DNA of 64,000 nt, taken from contig NZ_BDBN01000012.1 in the NCBI RefSeq assembly GCF_001613005.1, positions 1 through 64,000 on the forward strand, written 5' to 3'. Below the pieces are notes generated by a model. The model saw nothing but the letters and a program-made list of their open reading frames with translations, ran no database searches and was not told the DNA's origin. The DNA is from Nocardia nova NBRC 15556. GTDB taxonomy: Bacteria > Actinomycetota > Actinomycetes > Mycobacteriales > Mycobacteriaceae. Shown here one piece after another: positions 16,616-24,787 of the stretch; position 1 is the stretch's first letter, and every line of letters begins with the position of its first letter. Position numbers and translations under genes: made by a program.

Positions 16616-18037
16616 TCAGGAACGCCGGGTCAGGCGGCCGCCGGCATTGCGGAAGCGGGCGCGACCGTCGCGAATGTCGTGGTAGGAGACGAGCAGCAAC
16701 CGCAGGTAGCCGTCGAAGATCTCCGGCGGATAGCCCGCGGGGGCGAACAGACCGGGCCGGACCGGGACGTAGCGTTGCGGCGGCGCCGAGGTCGCGCCAC
16801 CGGCGAACGCGGTGAAGATGCGTTCCTGCGTCGCGTCGTCGGGTTCGTAGGTCACGCGCTCCTCGAGCTGCCCGTCGACGATGTCGACCTCGACGCGGAG
16901 CTGACCGGACCGGTAGGTGCCCGCATAGGGGGTGAGGTCGACGTCGGTGTCGAATGCATCGACGAGCGTGGGGATTTCGATGCCGAGATGCTCGGTCAGC
17001 AGCCACCGCAGCAGCCGATCGTGCAGCACGATCGCTCCCGAGGTGTTGCCGAAGGCGGTGAAGACCAGGTCGTGTTCGGGGACGACGCACAGGATGGACA
17101 CCCCGCCCGGCGACGCGCCCGACATCGCCAGCACCGTGGTGGCGCCGAACGGGTATCGCACCCACCCCAGTCCCATCGGCGGGACGTTCGGGGTGTTCAT
17201 ATCGTGGGTCACTCGTTGCATCGTCGCGGTCGACTCCGCGGACAGGATCCGGGCGCCGGTCGGCGCGACGCCACCGGCGAGGTGCGTGCGTCCGAACGCC
17301 AGCAGGTCGGCGACCGTGCCGATCGGGGTGCCGCCGGCCGGCCCCCAGGTGTCGGGAAGCATGAACATGCCGGTCGGCTCGACGCCCCCGGTTTCCGGAT
17401 CGATGAAATGCCCGACCGCCGTGCTGCGCAGAATCGCTTGTCGCGCAGAGGTACTCGAGTTCGTCATGCCGACCGGTCCGAACAGCTCCCGCTGGAGCAG
17501 ATCCGGATAGGACGTGCCGGTCACCACTTCGAGCAGTCGCCCGGCGACGATCATGCCGCCGTTGGAGTAGCTGAGCTGCTCGCCGGGTTCGAACAGGGTG
17601 GCGCACCTCGCGAGGCCCGCGACGTAGTGTTTCAGGGCATCGCGGCCCTCCGCATCGGGGAAGAACAAGTCCGCATCGATGCCGTTGGTATGTGAGATCA
17701 AATGCCGGACAAGGATTTTGCCGGCGGCGCAAGGATCACCGAGCGCGAATTCGGGCAGGTAGTCCACGACCGGCGCATCGAGTGTCAGCAGCCCGCGTTC
17801 GACCTGCTGCAGCACGAGCGTGGTGGTGAGCACCTTGGTGACGGAACCGAAGAGAAAGCCGGTGTCGTCACGCGTCGGAGCGCCGGTCGCGAGGTTCGCG
17901 GTCCCGTGCGAGACGACGACCTGCTCGCCCGCGTGATAGACCCCGGCGACGTAGCCGGGAACCTGGTCCGACTCACAGAAGGCGGCCACCTGCGGACGGA
18001 TCCGGTCGGCGACGGTGTGCAGTGCGTTGTTGTTCAT
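16616..18037 (-). CDS. Serine beta-lactamase-like hydrolase (class C/esterase family)
   Basis: 473 residues of the beta-lactamase/penicillin-binding-protein-like family (PF00144). The SxxK motif is in FLFGSVTKVLTTTLVL (Ser about residue 62), and YSNGGM supplies the YxN motif. The last ~110 residues form an extra beta-rich lipocalin-like domain (DLTPYAGTYRSGQL). No export signal is seen. It could be an esterase or peptidase; true beta-lactamase activity is not implied. Start: ATG 18037 or 18046. It probably forms an operon with the MerR gene downstream. Confidence 0.8.
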   Translation of the reverse strand: MNNNALHTVADRIRPQVAAFCESDQVPGYVAGVYHAGEQVVVSHGTANLATGAPTRDDTGFLFGSVTKVLTTTLVLQQVERGLLTLDAPVVDYLPEFALGDPCAAGKILVRHLISHTNGIDADLFFPDAEGRDALKHYVAGLARCATLFEPGEQLSYSNGGMIVAGRLLEVVTGTSYPDLLQRELFGPVGMTNSSTSARQAILRSTAVGHFIDPETGGVEPTGMFMLPDTWGPAGGTPIGTVADLLAFGRTHLAGGVAPTGARILSAESTATMQRVTHDMNTPNVPPMGLGWVRYPFGATTVLAMSGASPGGVSILCVVPEHDLVFTAFGNTSGAIVLHDRLLRWLLTEHLGIEIPTLVDAFDTDVDLTPYAGTYRSGQLRVEVDIVDGQLEERVTYEPDDATQERIFTAFAGGATSAPPQRYVPVRPGLFAPAGYPPEIFDGYLRLLLVSYHDIRDGRARFRNAGGRLTRRS

Positions 18038-18052
18038 GCGAACCATCGTCGA

Positions 18053-18067
18053 ACCCTGCCCCAGGGT
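18053..18067 (-). promoter_or_regulatory. MerR-type operator before the serine hydrolase
   Basis: A perfect palindrome ACCCTG-CCC-CAGGGT occupies 18053-18067, just upstream of the hydrolase start. On the minus strand it is preceded by CTTGACCTTGACC, giving a -35-like TTGACC next to the dyad, as at MerR-controlled promoters with long spacers. The MerR gene is the second gene of the transcript, so this would be an autoregulatory site. Confidence 0.45.
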
Positions 18068-18098
18068 CAAGGTCAAGCCGAAGACGGAACTTTTCCGT

Positions 18099-18293
18099 TC
18101 AGGGGATGTGGTAGACGCATCCGCCCATGCCGAGATAGTCACGGAACTGGCAGATCAGATTGCTCAGCGCATCGGCCGAACCCGAGGACGAACCCGTGGC
18201 GGTCGTCGCCGCGGATGCGGACGGTGCGGTGGCTGCGAGCGGCAGTGCCAGCGCGGCAGCAGTCAGGACGGTGACGGCGAATCGCTTGCTCAT
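18099..18293 (-). CDS. Small secreted protein with a two-cysteine tail
   Basis: 64 residues from ATG 18293, with GGAGAAG about 6 nt upstream. A clear signal peptide MSKRFAVTVLTAAALALPLA ends around ASA-AT, leaving a mature peptide of some 30 residues: a Ser/Gly/Ala-rich start, then LSNLICQFRDYLGMGGCVYHI. The two cysteines 11 residues apart could form a disulfide. No family recognised. Its transcript carries a strong hairpin right before the ribosome site. Confidence 0.65.
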   Translation of the reverse strand: MSKRFAVTVLTAAALALPLAATAPSASAATTATGSSSGSADALSNLICQFRDYLGMGGCVYHIP

Positions 18294-18312
18294 GGGACTT
18301 CTCCAATTCAAT

Positions 18313-18347
18313 AGGTGTTAGGGCCGACTCCGGCCCTGGTAACACCT
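18313..18347 (-). promoter_or_regulatory. 5'-leader hairpin of the small secreted protein gene
   Basis: AGGTGTTA and TAACACCT (8 bp, perfect) bracket an inner GGGCC/GGCCC stem, with a 3-nt bulge between them and a GGAGTC loop on the minus-strand RNA. The structure ends 14 nt before the GGAGAAG ribosome site of the gene starting at 18293. It may attenuate transcription or control translation. Confidence 0.4.
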
Positions 18348-18469
18348 CGAAGCGTAGGAAGCCCTCGAACACCGAAACAGCCCCGAGTTTCCAGGTCTCG
18401 CGATCAGGGTGATTCGGGTCGCAGCGCGCGCCGGGCGGCCGGGATAGCCTGGCCCGAAGGGAGGGCAGC

Positions 18470-19330
18470 ATGATGATCGAATTCGTTCCGGACAAGAGTC
18501 TGTACCCGTTCGAATCGCACTGGTTCGACTCGTCGGCCGGACGCGTGCACTACATCGACGAAGGTTCCGGGCCGGCGATCCTGTTCTGCCACGGGTCTCC
18601 GACGTGGAGTTTTCTCTACCGCCACATCGTGACGGGGCTGCGGGATCGGTATCGATGTGTCGCGGTGGACTATCCGGGGTTCGGATTGTCCGAGCGGCCC
18701 TCCGGTTTCGGTTATACGGTCGCGGAGCACACCGCCGTGCTCGGCGAGTTGATCGATCATCTGCGGCTCGACGATTTCATCGTTATGGGACAGGATTGGG
18801 GCGGGCCCATCGGGTTGGGCGCGGCGGTGGTGCGTACCGATCGGGTACGGGGAATCGTGTTGGGTAACACGGTGCTCTGGCCGATCGAAGCAATGGCGAA
18901 CAAGGCGTTCAGCGCGATTATGAGCAGCCGTCCGATGCAGCGCCGGATACTCGAGCAGAATTTTCTCATCGAGCGCGTGCTGCTCTCGGAATTGGGCCGC
19001 ACGCTCAGCGCGGCCGAAGCCGAGCACTATCGCGCGGTGCAGCCCTCCGCCGAGGCGCGGTGCGGGCTCGCGGTGATGCCCGGAGAAATTCGTGCTGCGG
19101 CCCCGCTGCTGGCGCAGCTTTCCCGAGATGTTCCCGCGCTCCTCGGAAACAAGCCGGCGCTGGCGGTGTGGGGGATGCGCGACATGGTGTTCCGGCCGAA
19201 AGCATGTCTGCCTCGCCTCCGAGCCGCTTTCGGCGATCTGGAAATCGTCGAATTGCCAGATGCTCGGCACTTCATCCAGGAACAGGCGCCGGATGCGATC
19301 GCGACGGCCATCGCGAATCGCTTCCCGTGA
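18470..19330 (+). CDS. Haloalkane-dehalogenase-like alpha/beta hydrolase
   Basis: 286 residues. The nucleophile elbow is VMGQDWGGPIG, with Asp instead of Ser (near residue 107), the defining feature of haloalkane dehalogenases. The oxyanion/halide region HGSPTWSFLYR (Trp after the HG motif) and DYPGFGLSERP also fit. The His is in PDARHFIQEQAPD near 264 and WGMRDMVF offers the acid. No signal peptide. The family also includes proteins with unproven dehalogenase activity, so the substrate is open. AAGGGAGGG precedes the start; the gene stands alone. Confidence 0.78.
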   Translation: MMIEFVPDKSLYPFESHWFDSSAGRVHYIDEGSGPAILFCHGSPTWSFLYRHIVTGLRDRYRCVAVDYPGFGLSERPSGFGYTVAEHTAVLGELIDHLRLDDFIVMGQDWGGPIGLGAAVVRTDRVRGIVLGNTVLWPIEAMANKAFSAIMSSRPMQRRILEQNFLIERVLLSELGRTLSAAEAEHYRAVQPSAEARCGLAVMPGEIRAAAPLLAQLSRDVPALLGNKPALAVWGMRDMVFRPKACLPRLRAAFGDLEIVELPDARHFIQEQAPDAIATAIANRFP

Positions 19331-19548
19331 GGGGGCGCGTCCCAGGAAGACGCTGTTCACCATCGGATTGCCGACGCGCCGTCCGACACACCGCGCGGCG
19401 AACCGAACCGCACAAAGACCTGCGTGGCTGTAGGTCGAACGGCTTATTGTGGACGCCGCCCAGCCCGGCGATAATCGGTAGCCGTTCTGCGGCAAGTCGG
19501 CTGACCACTCGAACCTGATGAGACCGTGAGGGTTTCGGAAAGCGTGCG

Positions 19549-20175
19549 ATGAACAGGCGTGCACTTCTTTCACCGTTCGTCACGATGTCGATCTGCTTGC
19601 TGACGATGGGCGTTGTCGGGTGCGGTGGTTCGGCCGGCGAGACGGTCGGCGACGGCCAGCCAGTATCCGATGGTCGGAGCGTCGGGACGGTTTCGCCCGC
19701 AAGCACTTCGGTTGCGTTGTCCAATATGGCCGTGCCCGGCACAGCGGTGGCCGATGCCCGCACGTACTTCGCCAACTCCGGCGGGATCGACGGCTATTAC
19801 TTCACCACTCCGACCGGGCGGTGGCATTGCGCGATCATCGTCGGCGGTGAACCGCACATGGCCGGGTGTCAGCCCTCGACGAACACCGGAGCGGGGATCG
19901 GGGTGAAAGGTGCTCCGACGGTCGAGAGCAACTACTCCCACAAGCAGGTTCCGCCCGACACGATTCTGATCGAGCGGGGCGGCGAACCACGTTTCGCCGT
20001 GCTGAGGCAAGCGGTGTTCCGGCTGTCATCCGAGCAGGCAAAAGTCCTGCCCTACAACACATCCCTGTCGGCCGACGGCTTCACCTGTACGGCCCGAGAT
20101 TCCGGTGTGTCGTGCGCAGACGATGCCTCCCGAAAGGGCTTCACCTTCTCCACCGAAGGTTTTTCGATGAATTGA
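19549..20175 (+). CDS. Secreted lipoprotein, DUF6636-like
   Basis: 208 residues with a lipoprotein signal (MNRRALLSPFVTMSICLLTM, then GVVGC; Cys at 25). The mature protein has the DUF6636-type pattern: YYFTTPTGRWHCAI near residue 83, VLPYNTSLSADGFTC and SGVSCADDASRKGFTFS at the end, with paired cysteines. The function is unknown; probably a cell-envelope protein. It is a single gene between the dehalogenase-like hydrolase and the SnoaL gene. Confidence 0.68.
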   Translation: MNRRALLSPFVTMSICLLTMGVVGCGGSAGETVGDGQPVSDGRSVGTVSPASTSVALSNMAVPGTAVADARTYFANSGGIDGYYFTTPTGRWHCAIIVGGEPHMAGCQPSTNTGAGIGVKGAPTVESNYSHKQVPPDTILIERGGEPRFAVLRQAVFRLSSEQAKVLPYNTSLSADGFTCTARDSGVSCADDASRKGFTFSTEGFSMN

Positions 20176-20186
20176 CGCGAACCGGT

Positions 20187-20987
20187 TCAGTCCTCGGCGA
20201 CGAAGCCACGCAACGCGACCACCTGCCGGCCGTCGACCTCCAGCTCCGCGATACCCCGTTCGGCCGGGGTGCGCACGCTGACGGTCACGAACCGGCCCGC
20301 CGCGATCGTTTTGCCGACCTCGAGCCCGCGTACCCGCTTCACGAATTCGGCGTGCCCCACATCGGAACCGGTCGGCCATTCCACCACCGCGCGCGGGCTG
20401 AGTACCGCGCGCACACCGGCGACATCGCCGCGACCGGCCGCTTCCAGCAACCCGGTGGCGGCACGCTTTCCCGCCGCGCCGACGCGGACGAAACCGCGGG
20501 TGAAGCCCAATGCACCACCGACGCCTTGGTTTCCGAGCAGCTGCGGGGCGAGTTTCGCGGCCGCGCCGAGCCCGCGACCGCCGGCGGCCAGGAGTTGGCC
20601 GACCATGACCGGTAGCTCCCAGTGGGCGTAGAGGCGGCCGATCTTCCATTCGCCGCCGACCTCGGTCAGGTCGTAGCGCAGGTGCATCGGCACGTCCAGC
20701 GTCACACCGGTGGACATGGTGGTCGCGAGGGCGAGGTCGCGAAAGACCGTGGTACCGCGCACGACGTCGTGGTCGACGTGGAAGACGATGTCGTTGGGAC
20801 CGATGAAGGTGTCGTAGAACCGTTCGATCGCCGCGCGGCCGGTGTGCGGGCGCGAGCCGACCGGATCCTCGACCCGGCCGTCGGGTGCGAACAGATCCAC
20901 CCAGGCCGCGCGATCGTGCACCGCGACCGCCTGCGGGGATCGTTCCACCGTGGCGAGCAGCTCCGCCGCCGACGCATTCGCGGACAT
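20187..20987 (-). CDS. SnoaL/ketosteroid-isomerase-like protein (two domains)
   Basis: 266 residues. The first 120 form an NTF2-like SnoaL fold (AWVDLFAPDGRVEDPVGSRP, then FYDTFIGPNDIVFHVDHDVV, and WKIGRLYAHWELP). After a Gly/Ala-rich spacer a second, shorter NTF2-like unit follows (AAGRGDVAGVRAVLSPRAVV...VALRGFV). TGGAGGAACG precedes the ATG. The upstream region has a perfect match to the KstR consensus, linking the gene to steroid or lipid catabolism; the fold is also that of ketosteroid isomerase. Catalysis is unproven. Confidence 0.75.
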   Translation of the reverse strand: MSANASAAELLATVERSPQAVAVHDRAAWVDLFAPDGRVEDPVGSRPHTGRAAIERFYDTFIGPNDIVFHVDHDVVRGTTVFRDLALATTMSTGVTLDVPMHLRYDLTEVGGEWKIGRLYAHWELPVMVGQLLAAGGRGLGAAAKLAPQLLGNQGVGGALGFTRGFVRVGAAGKRAATGLLEAAGRGDVAGVRAVLSPRAVVEWPTGSDVGHAEFVKRVRGLEVGKTIAAGRFVTVSVRTPAERGIAELEVDGRQVVALRGFVAED

Positions 20988-21018
20988 CGTTCCTCCAGAC
21001 TCTCGACTCCCTCCAATC

Positions 21019-21032
21019 TATAACCTGTTCCA
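21019..21032. promoter_or_regulatory. KstR-like operator between SnoaL and methyltransferase genes
   Basis: TATAACCTGTTCCA fits the published KstR consensus TnnAACnnGTTnnA at every fixed position. It lies 32 nt upstream of the SnoaL start and overlaps TATAGA, a good -10 on that strand. KstR is the TetR-type repressor of cholesterol catabolism in mycobacteria and relatives. Confidence 0.5.
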
Positions 21033-21123
21033 GTTTTGCACGGACTAACCAGCGAACCACCGGCAAGTGCGCGTGACGGATCTCGCGATGATCACGTCCC
21101 GGCCCGGGCGTACGGTGACCGGT

Positions 21124-21942
21124 ATGCAGGTCGGGCAACCCAGCACAACCGCGATGGCCACCGCGCAGGCACGGGCCTATCACCAACTCGCCGACGAACC
21201 ACGGATCTTCACCGATCCACTGGCGGTGCGGCTCGTGGGCGAGGACGCGGCCCGCAACAATCCGTTCGACAAGGGCGTGGATCCCGAACTGGCCCGGCGA
21301 CGCCGGCTGTTCCTGGCCACGCGCAGTCGCTTCGCCGACGACACCGTCGCGGAGGCCGTCGCCGACGGGACCCGCCAGGTGGTCGTGCTCGGTGCGGGCA
21401 TGGACACCGCCGCCTACCGCAATCCCCATCCGGATGTGCGCTTCTTCGAAGTCGACCATCCCGACACCCAGGCGTGGAAGCGAAATCGCCTGGCGGAAGC
21501 GGGAATCGAGGTGCCGGACTCGATGACGTTCGCCCCGGTGGACTTCCACCGCGACAACCTCGCCGACGCGCTGGCACAGGCCGGACTGGATCGCGCCCGC
21601 AGCGCGGTGTACGTCTGGCTCGGCGTGGTGGTCTACCTCGAACACGCTGCCATCGCCGAGACGTTGCGCTATATCGCCGGCCAGGGCGGCGGTGCGGTCG
21701 TGGTGTTCGACTACTCCTACCCGCCCGACGAGGGGCAGCAGGCACGCGGGAAACGCGTTGCGGCCGTAGGCGAACCGTGGATCAGCTTCTTCACCGAGGA
21801 GCAGATGCGGAGCGAACTGGAGTCGGCCGGATTCACCGACATCGAGGATCACCCGGGGATCGCATTGGTTCGGTCCTACGCCGACCTCCCCGGCACCGGA
21901 CCGGCACTGCCGGGCCCGCATCTCATTCGCGCGCGGACCTGA
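21124..21942 (+). CDS. SAM-dependent methyltransferase (TIGR00027/LCM-like)
   Basis: 272 residues from ATG 21124. The early ARAYHQLADEPRIFTDPLAV, the SAM-site VVVLGAGMDTAAYRN (near residue 95), FFEVDHPDTQAWKRN and WLGVVVYLEH are the hallmarks of the actinobacterial leucine-carboxymethyltransferase-like family that is greatly expanded in mycobacteria and Nocardia. Substrates are unknown. The start is uncertain (ATG 21088 is possible; no strong ribosome site for either). It diverges from the SnoaL gene across a KstR-like box. Confidence 0.83.
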   Translation: MQVGQPSTTAMATAQARAYHQLADEPRIFTDPLAVRLVGEDAARNNPFDKGVDPELARRRRLFLATRSRFADDTVAEAVADGTRQVVVLGAGMDTAAYRNPHPDVRFFEVDHPDTQAWKRNRLAEAGIEVPDSMTFAPVDFHRDNLADALAQAGLDRARSAVYVWLGVVVYLEHAAIAETLRYIAGQGGGAVVVFDYSYPPDEGQQARGKRVAAVGEPWISFFTEEQMRSELESAGFTDIEDHPGIALVRSYADLPGTGPALPGPHLIRART

Positions 21943-22030
21943 TCCGAGCTCACGCACCGCCGTCCCCGGAACAATCACCGGCAGACGACGGTTGCCCGAG
22001 AGAAACACGACTGCGAACTCGGGAGGTGCG

Positions 22031-22978
22031 ATGCTGGCGATCGGATTCGAGAAGCCGGGTGGTCCGGAGGTACTGCGACCGGTCGAGGTGCCCGAACCGC
22101 ACGCCGGCGCGGGTGAGGTGCGGATCCGGGTGGCCGCGGCGGCCGTGAACCCCTCCGACACCGTGACCCGGTCCGGCATGGCCCACGATCGCTACCGCGA
22201 GGTGACGCCGCCGTACGTTCCGGGATGGGACGCTGCGGGAATCGTCGACGAGGCCGACCCCGAGACCGGCTGGCACAGTGGCGACCGGGTCGTCGCGATC
22301 ACATTGCCGGTGCTCGCCGGTGGCGGCGCCTATGCCGAAAAGATCGTGGTACCCGCGACGCAGGTGGCGACCCTGCCCGAGGGAAGCGACTTCGTCTCCG
22401 CCGCAACGCTTCCGATGAACGGTCTCACCGCCTGGTTCGCCTTGGACGCGCTCGACCCGCGAGCGGGTCGCACGATCGCGGTGACCGGGGCCGCGGGCGC
22501 GGTCGGCGGGTACGTGATCCAGCTGGCGAAAACGCGCGGCTACACCGTGATCGCCGATGCGAAACCGGCCGATGAGCAGGTGGTCCGCGACTTCGGCGCC
22601 GACGTCGTCCTGCCGCGCGGCGACGACCTCGCCTCGCGCATCCGGGCGCACGCTCCCAACGGGGTCGACGCGCTGATCGACACCGCACTGCAAGGCGATG
22701 CGGTACTCCCGGCGGTGCGCGACGGCGGCGCGTTCGTCATCCTGCGGCCCGCGGCGCTGGGCGGCGGGGCCACACCGGAGCGCGGTATCTCGGTCCACCT
22801 CGTGATGGTCGGCGATCACCTGGACGAACCCCATGCGCTCAGCGAATTGAGCCGCCTCGCCTCCGAGGGCGCGCTGACCCTGCGGGTGGCCCGAACCTTC
22901 CCCGCCGAACAAGCCGAGCACGCTCACGAACTCCTCGAAGCGGGCGGCGTCCGGGGTCGCATCGTCCTCGAATTCTGA
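22031..22978 (+). CDS. NADP-dependent quinone oxidoreductase (zinc-free MDR)
   Basis: 315 residues of the medium-chain reductase superfamily. GHE/catalytic zinc ligands are missing; the cofactor fold is VTGAAGAVGGYVIQLAK near 155, and YVPGWDAAGIVD is the usual early motif. Such proteins reduce quinones or enones with NADPH. The start at 22031 follows GGGAGGT. The gene converges on the flavin monooxygenase at 22987, with an 8-nt gap. Confidence 0.85.
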   Translation: MLAIGFEKPGGPEVLRPVEVPEPHAGAGEVRIRVAAAAVNPSDTVTRSGMAHDRYREVTPPYVPGWDAAGIVDEADPETGWHSGDRVVAITLPVLAGGGAYAEKIVVPATQVATLPEGSDFVSAATLPMNGLTAWFALDALDPRAGRTIAVTGAAGAVGGYVIQLAKTRGYTVIADAKPADEQVVRDFGADVVLPRGDDLASRIRAHAPNGVDALIDTALQGDAVLPAVRDGGAFVILRPAALGGGATPERGISVHLVMVGDHLDEPHALSELSRLASEGALTLRVARTFPAEQAEHAHELLEAGGVRGRIVLEF

Positions 22979-22986
22979 AGGGCGCG

Positions 22987-24291
22987 TTATTCCTTCCGCG
23001 GCGGCAGGGGCGGCAGCTCGAGGTTGTCGCGGAAGGTCTCGCCCACGTGGTCCGAGCCGACGATGCCGCGGCGGCGAAGTTCGGGGAGCAGGCCCGCGAG
23101 CAGGAAGTCGCGGTTGCGCGGGTCGTCGAGCCCGCCGAGGCCGATCACGTCCAGAACGCCGGCGTCGTAGCGTTCCTGGATCGCGTCGGCGAGTTGACCG
23201 GGTGTGCCGGCCGCTGCCCAGTGGCCGGTGTCCTTGGCGGCGATGATCAACTCGCGCAGCGTTTTTCCGGATCGAGCCAGGGCGGTGAAGATCTCCACGC
23301 GGCCGCGACGCCGGTTCACCGCGTGCGCATCGGGCAGCAGCGAGTCCGGAATCGGCCGGTCCAGCGGCAGTTCGGACAGGTCGATCGCGCCGCCGAGCAT
23401 ATCGGCCAGCGCATGGCGGCCCGCCTCGAAATCGGTGGCCTCGGCCCGTTCCCGAACCAGCCGCCGCGCTTCCTCCTCGGTGGCGCCGTAGGTGGCGTGC
23501 AGAGAGCTGAAAATGTACGGCAGTCCGTCGGCGCGGCCCAATTCCGCTGCGCGCGTGCGAATCTTTTTCGTGTAGGTGAGCGCGTCGTCGAGCGTCGCCA
23601 GTGAGGTGAACACCACCTCGGCGAACCGGGCGCCCAGTTCCACGCCGCCCTCGGACTGCCCGGCCTGGAACTGCACCGGTCGCCGTTGCGGCAGCGGCGG
23701 AATGTTCAAGGGACCGCGAACGGTGAAATAGCGTCCGGCGTAGTCGATCGGACGTACCCGCGCGGCATCCAGGACCGCGCCGCCGTTCCCGTCCGGCGTC
23801 AGCGCGCCCGGCTGCCAGCTGTCGAACAGCGCGTTCGTGACTTCGAGGACTTCGCTTGCGCGGGCGTAACGTTCCTCGGGGCTCGGCAGGTCCGCGGCGC
23901 CGTAGTTCTCCTCCCCCAGAGACGAGGTCACCGCATTCCACGCGGCACGCCCGTTGCTGATGTGGTCGAGCGTCCCGAACAGTCGCGCCAGGTTGTAGGG
24001 GTGGTGGAACGTCGTGGTGACCGTGGCGATCAGGCCCACACGGCGGGTGACCGCGCTCAGCGCGGAGAGGAAGATCAGCGGTTCCTGCGCCCCGATGGCG
24101 CCCTGCGCGCCGAAACTCAGCAGATCCGCGGCGAACAGGGCGTCGAAACGGTGTTCCTCGGCGAGTTTCGCGACACCCAGCGCCTCGTCGAGCGTCGAGC
24201 GCCGCGGATCGATCGCGGCATCGTAGATTGTCGGTGAACCACTGACCCCGGTCACGATCTTCAGCGGCCGGCGTCGCGCACTGCTACCCAT
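22987..24291 (-). CDS. LLM-class flavin monooxygenase (NtaA/SnaA/DszA family)
   Basis: 434 residues from ATG 24291. The NtaA/SnaA/DszA subgroup of bacterial-luciferase-like monooxygenases is shown by FFHHPYNLARLFGTLDHISN-like blocks, RAAWNAVTSS, FTVRGPLNIPPLPQRRPV, and the FQAGQSEGG loop (FMN phosphate site). Members use FMNH2 from a separate reductase to oxidise nitrilotriacetate, sulfones, sulfonates and similar compounds. It is the last gene of a three-gene transcript with a ferredoxin and an AprA-like flavoprotein. The substrate is unknown. Confidence 0.85.
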   Translation of the reverse strand: MGSSARRRPLKIVTGVSGSPTIYDAAIDPRRSTLDEALGVAKLAEEHRFDALFAADLLSFGAQGAIGAQEPLIFLSALSAVTRRVGLIATVTTTFHHPYNLARLFGTLDHISNGRAAWNAVTSSLGEENYGAADLPSPEERYARASEVLEVTNALFDSWQPGALTPDGNGGAVLDAARVRPIDYAGRYFTVRGPLNIPPLPQRRPVQFQAGQSEGGVELGARFAEVVFTSLATLDDALTYTKKIRTRAAELGRADGLPYIFSSLHATYGATEEEARRLVRERAEATDFEAGRHALADMLGGAIDLSELPLDRPIPDSLLPDAHAVNRRRGRVEIFTALARSGKTLRELIIAAKDTGHWAAAGTPGQLADAIQERYDAGVLDVIGLGGLDDPRNRDFLLAGLLPELRRRGIVGSDHVGETFRDNLELPPLPPRKE

Positions 24292-24448
24292 CCCCCGACG
24301 GTATCGATAGCCGTTCTCGTCGCCACCGGTTGCATTCAGCCGGATCATTTCGGACCGACCGGGAATTACGTTGCGAGCCACGTTGTTTCATGAATCCGCG
24401 CAAGAGCCGTTCACACCCGGCGAGCGATGTCGGCCGTCGCAGACCGGG

Positions 24449-24787
24449 TCACGGTGCCGAGGGTCGCGGCGCCGGGCCGGGCGGAAGTTCCGGGCCCACC
24501 GCCGTGAGACTGCCCGGCCGGCGCCCCTTCCCCCAGCCGATCTCGCGCCGGTACGCGCCGATGTGCTCCCGCGGCAGCTCGTGTTGCGACGGCAGCGGCG
24601 TGGACTGCGGGTCCACGTACAGTGCGTCGGTCGGGCAGTACGCCTCACACATGAAGCACGTCTGGCAGTCCGATTGCCGTGCGATGACGGGGATTCCGTC
24701 GCTGCCACGATCGAAGACGTTCGTCGGGCAGACGTCGACGCATTTGTCGCAGGCGATGCAGGCCGGGGCGTGAACCAGTTCGATCAT
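24449..24787 (-). CDS. Two-cluster 4Fe-4S ferredoxin (AprB-like)
   Basis: 112 residues. Two complete CxxCxxCxxxCP clusters: CIACDKCVDVCP (C10-C20) and CQTCFMCEAYCP (C41-C51), followed by a proline-rich tail. The start ATG shares one base with the TGA of the upstream flavoprotein (TGATG), so the two products are made together. The pair has the arrangement of adenylylsulfate reductase subunits AprA/AprB, and this is the electron-transfer subunit. Tail length and cluster spacing resemble AprB-like proteins, but specific Apr residues were not checked. Confidence 0.83.
   Translation of the reverse strand: MIELVHAPACIACDKCVDVCPTNVFDRGSDGIPVIARQSDCQTCFMCEAYCPTDALYVDPQSTPLPSQHELPREHIGAYRREIGWGKGRRPGSLTAVGPELPPGPAPRPSAP

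Noticed and set aside
16616..18037. Serine hydrolase as a true beta-lactamase
   Set aside because: No export signal; the PF00144 family is mostly esterases and peptidases.
23047..24237. Plus-strand open frames opposite the LLM monooxygenase
   Set aside because: Shadows with no family motifs; the minus-strand gene has clear domain features.
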